Shown here one piece after another: positions 58,982 to 64,000 of a stretch of DNA of 64,000 nucleotides; position 1 is the stretch's first letter; every line of letters begins with the position of its first letter. The position numbers were made by a program, and so were the translations under genes. The notes beneath the pieces are model-generated. The model did not search any database. It was not told the DNA's origin and was given only the letters and a program-made list of their open reading frames with translations. The DNA comes from WJMT01 sp964624145 (GTDB lineage: Bacteria > Acidobacteriota > Aminicenantia > Aminicenantales > Aminicenantaceae): NCBI GenBank assembly GCA_964624145.1, contig CAZUXT010000005.1, positions 62,001 through 126,000 of the forward strand, given 5' to 3'.

Positions 58982-60139
58982 ATGAATGCTAAGGAACGAT
59001 TCATCAGAGCCCTAGAGAGAAAAATCCCGGACAGACTCCCTGTCACAACGCACCATGTGATGCCCTCTTTTCTTGATAAATACATGGACAGGATCTCTTA
59101 CCAGGATTTTTTCGACTTTTTCGGACTAGACCCCATTTTATGGATCGCGGCTCACAAGCCTTCAAATAGTAAGGAATCTTTTCATCATTCAGGGAAAGAT
59201 GCCTCAGATTATCTGGCTCCTCCTCTTCTGTGCTCTGATAACTGGAAATACACTATAAAAAAAATCCCTGATCCCCATTATCACACACTCCGCTACGTAA
59301 TCAAAACTCCGGCAAAGACCTTGGCCATAACACTTCAGAGTTCCCCTCAAACATCCTGGGTTTCAGAAAGGCTTATCAAGGACAAAAAAGATATCGAGAT
59401 ATTTGAAAAGTATGCGCCCTTTCCTGTCTGTGATGTGAAGACGATAAACGAAAAAGCCCGGGAATTCGGAGACAGAGGCCTCGTCCGCGGAACCATTCCC
59501 GGATTCGATGTCTACGGACAGCCTGGATGCTGGCAGGACGCGGCGGTTCTTTTCGGCATTGAAGAGCTCATCATGGAAACCTTCAATGATCCGGAATGGG
59601 TGCACACCTTTCTCCATATATTGAAGCAAAGAAAAAAGAAATTCGTCCAATCAATGGAAGGAGCCAAGTTTGACCTTATAGAACACGGAGGAGGGGACGC
59701 CTCATCTACGGTCATATCCCCGAAAATCTTTGATGAATTCGTGGCTCCGTATGACTCCGAGCTCATTAAGGAGGCCCACAAAAAAGGACAAAGAATGGTG
59801 TACCATACCTGCGGGGGGATGATGCCTCTTCTTGAGAGAATCGCTGATATGGAACCCGATGCAGCGGAAACCTTCACTCCCCAAGCCATGGGCGGGGATG
59901 CTGACCTCAGAGAGGCTAAAAAGCGAATCGGGCACAGATTGTGTATGATCGGAGGTTTTGACCAGTTTCATTATTTAGAAGGCTGCACTCCTGAGGAGAC
60001 ACGAAAAGAAGTCAGGCGCTGTTTTGAAGAAGCCGGCGAAGGAGGAGGATTCATACTGTCTCCTTCGGACCATTTTTTTGACGCTGAATTAGACCTTATC
60101 AAAGCCTATGCTGACGAAGCCAGAAATTGCATTTACTAA
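58982..60139 (+). CDS. URO-D-family methyltransferase-like protein
   Basis: A 385-residue TIM-barrel protein of the uroporphyrinogen-decarboxylase family. The N-terminus NAKERFIRALERKIPDRLPV is typical of the non-heme members. The zinc ligands of MtaA/MtbA-like methyltransferases appear in MVYHTCGGMMPLL (His and Cys) and in GDADLREAKKRIG downstream. True HemE is unlikely since the heme-type motifs are lacking. These proteins transfer methyl groups from corrinoid proteins to a thiol or act on O-methylated compounds. It follows the isomerase by nine bases, an odd partner for sugar genes, perhaps removing a methyl group from a methylated sugar. That role is inferred. Confidence 0.85.
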   Translation: MNAKERFIRALERKIPDRLPVTTHHVMPSFLDKYMDRISYQDFFDFFGLDPILWIAAHKPSNSKESFHHSGKDASDYLAPPLLCSDNWKYTIKKIPDPHYHTLRYVIKTPAKTLAITLQSSPQTSWVSERLIKDKKDIEIFEKYAPFPVCDVKTINEKAREFGDRGLVRGTIPGFDVYGQPGCWQDAAVLFGIEELIMETFNDPEWVHTFLHILKQRKKKFVQSMEGAKFDLIEHGGGDASSTVISPKIFDEFVAPYDSELIKEAHKKGQRMVYHTCGGMMPLLERIADMEPDAAETFTPQAMGGDADLREAKKRIGHRLCMIGGFDQFHYLEGCTPEETRKEVRRCFEEAGEGGGFILSPSDHFFDAELDLIKAYADEARNCIY

Positions 60140-60160
60140 ATTTTATTCAAGTGTTTCTAT

Positions 60161-60373
60161 TCAGTACTCAATAGGCTCAAAGTGACACTCATTAAAACAA
60201 TGTCCTTGAGTACAATGACAACTGTAGCTAGATAAATATTGACCTTCTTCTTCTCCACAACAACACATTTGTTCATAATCACAGCAACAATCAGCATAAA
60301 GAAAATACAAAGAACTGCATATCAAAATAGTAACTACTACAAAAAGTAAAACGGAGATATTATTCTTTCTCAT
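60161..60373 (-). CDS. Cys-rich secreted peptide
   Basis: A 70-residue peptide with a hydrophobic signal segment (NISVLLFVVVTILICSSLYFLY) and a short mature part holding ten Cys: CCCDYEQMCCCGEEE, then SYSCHCTQGHCFNECHF. No known family is recognised. The layout (short exported Cys-rich peptide, propeller gene and thioredoxin-fold gene together) recalls clusters of NVEALA-type peptides with six-bladed propellers in Bacteroidota, but the NVEALA motif itself is absent. Its ATG overlaps the propeller stop by four bases, so it is translationally coupled. It could be a disulfide-stabilised signal or a metal-binding peptide; both are guesses. Confidence 0.65.
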   Translation of the reverse strand: MRKNNISVLLFVVVTILICSSLYFLYADCCCDYEQMCCCGEEEGQYLSSYSCHCTQGHCFNECHFEPIEY

Positions 60374-61437
60374 ATTTCCCCTCCTTTTTTTTTTGATAAA
60401 AATACTTCATCCAGTGAATTTTTAAATATAAATAAATCCTCATAATAAGAAATACTTTCAATTCTTGAATTTTCAATATTAGGAAGCCATTTCTGATAGA
60501 GAAAATCTCCCTCAGAAGAAAAAATAAACATTTTTTGATGTTCTTCTTTCTTTTTTAATAATGAGAAAACAATTATGTTCGAATTTACATCAATACAGCA
60601 ACCTGACCATAAATGAAATACTTTTATTGAAAGACTATTTGAATTTGCTTTTTCCCTTTTCTCCTTAATGCTTTTAATTATATTTCTTGACTGTTTTTTC
60701 TGAACAGGATCGAATACACTAAAAATTTCTTCTAATTTCCCTGTTTTTGAAACTTTTTTAAAAACACCTGTGAAAGAATTAAAATGTAGAATGAAATTGT
60801 CATTTGGGAAGAATAAAATTTGGGAGGAATTTCCTAGATTAATCCCAGGGATAATTACTTTTTCTTCTCTTCCAAGTAATTTTTTTTGAAACTCTCCCTC
60901 ATTATTATACAAATCAATTAAATGTGAACTTAAATTATATGCAATATAAAAATTTTCTTTTTGGTCTACTAGAATTTTTGATGGATATGAATAGGAAATA
61001 TCCTTAGGAATTTTCAATTGTATCCTACTTAAGAATTTTCCTTTCAATGAAAAGATATCTACTCTCTTAACAATTTTATTAAGGACATAAATATTACTTT
61101 TCCTTGATATATAAAAATCTATCGGATTCTCAAGGTCACCAGGACCTTGACCTGGTCTTCCAATTGAATATAAGAAATTAGCCTTTCTGTCAAAAACAAA
61201 AATTGTTCCTTGTCGTTCATCAAGAATGAAAATCATATTGTCATGTGATACTATTTTTGTTACCCTGCTTAATACTACTTTTTCTAAATCAGGTTGGAAT
61301 TTTTCAAATTCACAAAAAGAAATCTTTTGGTTGTCTGTATTTTGAATTTTCCCGTCTATCTGATCAACTTTGATTTCCTGAGAATAAACTAGTGAAAACA
61401 AAAATAATATTGATAATATTTGATATGACTTTCTCAT
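60370..61437 (-). CDS. Six-bladed beta-propeller protein, exported
   Basis: A 355-residue exported protein with a signal peptide (MRKSYQILSILFLFSLVYS). Blades are visible as repeated patterns: NMIFILDERQGTIFVFDRKA, LYSIGRPGQGPGDLENPIDF, NIYVLNKIVKRVDIFSLKGK, and later blades. GRPGQGPGDLENP is the hallmark of the NHL-like six-bladed group. The DNA is AT-rich compared with its neighbours, and Ile, Asn, Lys are frequent. It lies between a thioredoxin-fold gene (eight bases upstream) and the Cys-rich peptide gene (four-base overlap). It probably binds or presents the small peptide; this is inference. Confidence 0.75.
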   Translation of the reverse strand: MRKSYQILSILFLFSLVYSQEIKVDQIDGKIQNTDNQKISFCEFEKFQPDLEKVVLSRVTKIVSHDNMIFILDERQGTIFVFDRKANFLYSIGRPGQGPGDLENPIDFYISRKSNIYVLNKIVKRVDIFSLKGKFLSRIQLKIPKDISYSYPSKILVDQKENFYIAYNLSSHLIDLYNNEGEFQKKLLGREEKVIIPGINLGNSSQILFFPNDNFILHFNSFTGVFKKVSKTGKLEEIFSVFDPVQKKQSRNIIKSIKEKREKANSNSLSIKVFHLWSGCCIDVNSNIIVFSLLKKKEEHQKMFIFSSEGDFLYQKWLPNIENSRIESISYYEDLFIFKNSLDEVFLSKKKGGEI

Positions 61438-61445
61438 TTTTTATT

Positions 61446-61976
61446 CTATCTCTGGCACCTTTGAATAATATCTCTTAAAAAAATGGGATCAAAACCAGAT
61501 GCAAAATATCTAAGTTTATCATTTTTATCTATAACATAGATCTGAATGCATCTATTACAATTTAGTTTGAAATGATTATATGCTTTCTCTTGTTCATCAT
61601 TGATTAAATCAAAATTATAGTTATATTTGGAGGATATTCGTTTAAATTTTTTATTATTTCCTTTTGAGATGCCAAATAATTTTACACTTTCATTTTCATA
61701 GTTCAGGTTAATAATAATAAAATTAAGTTGATTTAAAATATTGTTTTGAGACATATTGTTTATATCAAAAAAAAATATTACATTAACTTTATTCTCTTGA
61801 GGAATTATTATTTCGTCTTTATTGATATCTTTTAAATATATCTTTTTTATACGAGAACCATAAATAAGCTCATCAAACTTCTTGATATTCCCTTCAATAT
61901 TCATATTGACAAGTAGCAGCAAGCATAGAGAAGGTATTATCTTCCAGCAAAATGATTCGATTTTATCTATCTTCAT
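61446..61976 (-). CDS. Thioredoxin/peroxiredoxin-fold protein with a displaced CXXC
   Basis: A 176-residue exported or membrane-anchored protein (hydrophobic segment at about 11-27). Its pattern resembles the AhpC/TlpA fold: a strand (VNVIFFFDINNM), a helix (QNNILNQLNFI), and the late IYVIDKNDKLRYFASG. The usual active-site Cys after the first strand is missing (DINNMS instead). A CXXC does occur as NCNRCIQIYVID, at the place where the cis-Pro loop would be. So it is either a non-redox fold or one with a moved redox pair. It is the first gene of the Cys-rich peptide operon; a role in handling that peptide's disulfides is possible. Confidence 0.6.
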   Translation of the reverse strand: MKIDKIESFCWKIIPSLCLLLLVNMNIEGNIKKFDELIYGSRIKKIYLKDINKDEIIIPQENKVNVIFFFDINNMSQNNILNQLNFIIINLNYENESVKLFGISKGNNKKFKRISSKYNYNFDLINDEQEKAYNHFKLNCNRCIQIYVIDKNDKLRYFASGFDPIFLRDIIQRCQR

Positions 61977-62008
61977 TTTTCTTTTATCCCGTTTATACTG
62001 ACAGTCAT

Positions 62009-62037
62009 TATTAAAAAAAAAAAACGCACAATGTCAA
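62009..62037 (-). promoter_or_regulatory. Promoter with a 12-T spacer, candidate phase-variable
   Basis: On the minus strand: TTGACA (62037-62032), then a spacer holding T12 (plus-strand A12 at 62013-62024), then TTAATA at 17 bases or TAATAA at 18. Changes in T number would alter the spacing and thus promoter strength. Confidence 0.5.
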
Positions 62038-62063
62038 GTATTTTTTTCAAATATTTGATATTT

Positions 62064-62088
62064 GGGGACATCCCATAAGGTACCACCC
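62064..62088. repeat. 25-bp repeat upstream of the arylsulfotransferase gene
   Basis: GGGGACATCCCATAAGG followed by TACCACCC. It matches 63450-63474 in 24 of 25 bases, same orientation. The pair flanks the arylsulfotransferase gene. Confidence 0.75.
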
Positions 62089-62172
62089 TATGATTCTTTT
62101 TTTTCGGTTTCCGGTTGACCGGAACTGATTTATATGAGTATTATGAGTGATCATATAGAGGAGGAGTGAAGG

Positions 62173-63480
62173 ATGAACCAAAAAATAAAGAATTTATTTA
62201 TCCTGGCAGGTATTCTGGTATTAATAAACCCGGTCGATCCGGGATTTGGTCAGACCGTCTTCCCGACAGGGACCACTATCTACAAACCCAAAAAGGCTTA
62301 CAGCTCCTATATCCTGATTGCTGATCATTCAGCAAAGAGCAATCATCAGGATGACAAGGTCAGGGCAGCGGCTGCCAACACATTTCCCGATGACATCCGG
62401 CTTATCGATATGAACGGGAATGTCGTACACACATGGAAGGTCACTCCCTCGATGAACAAGCGGTGCCGTCTGCTTTCAAACGGCCATCTTGTGTATGCCG
62501 GAGTTCCCAAGACGATCATTGAATACGATTGGGGCGGCCATGTGGTCTGGACCCATGAAGGAATCGGATCCATCAACGATATGCGTGTTCTGCCCAACAA
62601 CAACCGTCTTTTGATCGCCCATGAGCCGATCCCTGAGGAATATCAAAAAAAAGTTAAAGATGTGGAAATCGCGCCCTGGTGGCCCCTGCGAAAAAGAGGA
62701 AGCGAAGAACAGCAACTGGGCGCTGATTTGTACGAAGTCAATCTGAAAGGAGAAGTCGTCTGGGAGTGGCACGCGTACAATCATCTTGATCTGAACCTCT
62801 TTTCACCGGCAACACCGGAAGGAGATTGGCTGCACGCAAATTCAGCGGCGCCCCTGCCGGAGAACAACTGGTATGATGCGGGGGACGAGAGATTCAGGCC
62901 CGGTAATATTTTGCTCAATGCAAGAAACATCAACATGATGTATATCATCGATAAAAAAACCAAAAAGATCGTCTGGGAAGGCACGCATCATTATAAGGGC
63001 GGCATGGCCCACTGCCACGAACCGGAGATGATCGAGAAGGGACTGCCTGGGGCAGGCAATATCATCCTCTTTGACAATGGTTTGTTTACCCGGCACCGGA
63101 CCCATACCGGCCAGACATTCATTATTGAACTCAACCCCGTGTTCAAGGAAATCGTGTGGATCTATGAAACCCACGGCTATGCCAACATCAAATTTTTCAG
63201 CAAGACCATGGGCACGCAAAAACGGCTTCCGAACGGCAACACCTATATTTCCGAGGACAACAAGGGAAGGCTCTTTCAAGTAACCCCGGACGGCGAAATC
63301 GTCTGGGAATATGTCAACCGCGGCGGAACCACCCGCCCCTCTGTCATCCCTTATAACTTCACGCCTCAACTGAGGGCCCTGCCCAGGCCTGAAGAGCTGT
63401 CAGTCACGCCGCCGGACAATCTGGAATGGCACCTTAAACCAGATAAAGAGGGGACGTCCCATAAGGTACCACCCCATTAA
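62173..63480 (+). CDS. Arylsulfotransferase-like exported beta-propeller protein
   Basis: A 435-residue exported protein (signal peptide about 1-27) of the arylsulfotransferase (ASST) type, a six-bladed propeller. Repeats such as LIDMNGNVVHTWKV, EYDWGGHVVWTHEG, VNLKGEVVWEWHAYNH and FQVTPDGEIVWEYVNR are diagnostic. His residues near GMAHCHEPEM and LFTRHRTHTG are candidates for the sulfohistidine site. ASSTs move sulfate between phenolic compounds. The last residues (GTSHKVPPH) come from the 25-bp repeat at 63450, so the original C-terminus may have been changed. GGAGGAG gives a strong start. Confidence 0.85.
   Translation: MNQKIKNLFILAGILVLINPVDPGFGQTVFPTGTTIYKPKKAYSSYILIADHSAKSNHQDDKVRAAAANTFPDDIRLIDMNGNVVHTWKVTPSMNKRCRLLSNGHLVYAGVPKTIIEYDWGGHVVWTHEGIGSINDMRVLPNNNRLLIAHEPIPEEYQKKVKDVEIAPWWPLRKRGSEEQQLGADLYEVNLKGEVVWEWHAYNHLDLNLFSPATPEGDWLHANSAAPLPENNWYDAGDERFRPGNILLNARNINMMYIIDKKTKKIVWEGTHHYKGGMAHCHEPEMIEKGLPGAGNIILFDNGLFTRHRTHTGQTFIIELNPVFKEIVWIYETHGYANIKFFSKTMGTQKRLPNGNTYISEDNKGRLFQVTPDGEIVWEYVNRGGTTRPSVIPYNFTPQLRALPRPEELSVTPPDNLEWHLKPDKEGTSHKVPPH
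63450..63474. repeat. 25-bp repeat at the 3' end of the arylsulfotransferase gene
   Basis: GGGGACGTCCCATAAGG followed by TACCACCC (see 62064). GGGACGTCCC is a palindrome. It encodes the end of the protein. Confidence 0.75.
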
Positions 63481-63564
63481 ATTTTAAAACACTATCCAGT
63501 AATTGGTCATGAGGTCTTGTTTGGCATGGGTTGGGACGTCGGACAACAGATTCATTCAAGGAGC

Positions 63565-64000
63565 TTACTTGAGCATCTCTATTATGAGAGAGACTTCTCT
63601 GACCAGCTTTTCGGCATCGCCGTCAAAACCCACACTTTTGTACCGGATCCTTCCTTCTTTGTCTATAAAGAATTTAGTGGGGATTCCTGAAACTTCAAAG
63701 GTATCAATGACACTATTTTCCGTATCAAGAAGGACATGGAAAGGATATTCATTTTCCGTGATGTAATTCTTCGCATTGGAGGCCCAATCATCCACCTGCT
63801 CCCATGAATCGATAAACAGAAGCTTAACAGAATCATCGTCCCTAAATTTCTCTATCACTCTCTTCATCCCGGGAAAAGAAATGACACACGGCCCGCACCA
63901 TGTGGCCCAAAAATCCAGAACCACAACCTTGCCTCTGAGATCTGTCAAAGATATGATTTCACCATCTAAGTCCTTTAGTTCAAACTCCGGAGCCGGAAGA
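63565..64000 (-). CDS. TlpA-like thioredoxin-family protein (partial)
   Basis: The frame runs off the window end, so the N-terminus is missing. The visible 145 residues begin LPAPEFELKDLDGEIISL, the usual entry to a TlpA/ResA-type domain, then VVVLDFWATWCGPC with the CXXC active site, SGIPTKFFIDKEGRI with the cis-Pro, and a final helix. It would reduce disulfides in the periplasm, for instance in cytochrome maturation. The start lies beyond 64000. It is convergent with the arylsulfotransferase gene. Confidence 0.92.
   Translation of the reverse strand, partial: LPAPEFELKDLDGEIISLTDLRGKVVVLDFWATWCGPCVISFPGMKRVIEKFRDDDSVKLLFIDSWEQVDDWASNAKNYITENEYPFHVLLDTENSVIDTFEVSGIPTKFFIDKEGRIRYKSVGFDGDAEKLVREVSLIIEMLK

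Noticed and set aside
62842..63369. Minus-strand frame of 175 codons opposite the arylsulfotransferase gene
   Set aside because: No start signal and no domain; the plus-strand gene has clear propeller repeats and a strong ribosome site.
1..64000. CRISPR array, rRNA, tmRNA or RNase P RNA
   Set aside because: No regularly spaced repeats and no conserved segments of these RNAs were seen in reading the window.

Overview
The window is chromosomal DNA from a diderm (Gram-negative-type) anaerobic heterotroph of moderate to low GC. It encodes outer-membrane barrels, a TonB-dependent receptor with a carboxypeptidase-regulatory-like domain, LptB, a tungsten-type aldehyde:ferredoxin oxidoreductase, a glycyl-radical enzyme with its activase, corrinoid and URO-D methyl-transfer proteins, and many secreted hydrolases (S10 and CocE-type peptidases, sulfatase, GH78 rhamnosidase, S55 SpoIVB-like peptidase). 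This mix fits an uncultured Acidobacteriota lineage such as Candidatus Aminicenantes. That placement is inference from gene content; there is no rRNA here.

Layout. 1-4.0 kb: end of a GHMP kinase, EF-P, aldehyde:ferredoxin oxidoreductase and a tandem class II aldolase protein. 4.1-5.1 kb: an outer-membrane barrel behind a sigma-54 promoter. 5.1-11.1 kb (minus): corrinoid protein, secreted propeller, S55 peptidase, and a serine-palmitoyltransferase-like enzyme divergent from an SDR. 12-23.5 kb: DsbD-N-like protein, FabH, DUF885, TatD, polyprenyl synthase, CYTH, RpoZ, tRNA-Lys, a J-like/ParA pair, RmuC, a sensor kinase. 23.6-26.9 kb: glycyl-radical activase and a HypD-like dehydratase. 26.9-31.2 kb: an inserted block with two AbiE-type toxin-antitoxin loci (one broken) and gene fragments, bounded by 143-bp direct repeats. 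31.2-34.0 kb: TonB receptor. 34-46.6 kb: rpsU, lipA, phosphoesterase, Ogt, DUF1848, LptB, acidic zinc-ribbon membrane protein, UPF0316, CorA, S10 peptidase, FtsX/MacB permease, MFS. 46.7-48.2 kb: TrpB2 behind a leader peptide with tandem Trp codons. 48.2-57.3 kb: tRNA-Val, serine hydrolase, rhamnosidase-sulfatase operon, HD-GYP protein, CocE hydrolase. 57.4-60.1 kb: sugar kinase, lyxose-isomerase-like cupin and URO-D operon. 60.2-62.0 kb: AT-rich operon of a thioredoxin-fold protein, a six-bladed propeller and a Cys-rich secreted peptide. 62.1-64 kb: arylsulfotransferase flanked by a 25-bp repeat, and the end of a TlpA-like thioredoxin.

Themes. Sugar and deoxysugar use (rhamnosidase, aldolase, oxidoreductase, PfkB kinase, isomerase) recurs. 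Several genes have near-consensus -35/-10 promoters whose -10 box lies only 7-12 bases before the ATG with no Shine-Dalgarno sequence, suggesting leaderless mRNAs. The most notable observations are the Trp-codon leader upstream of trpB2, the repeat-bounded AbiE island with hybrid gene ends, and the Cys-rich peptide operon with a poly-T promoter spacer.
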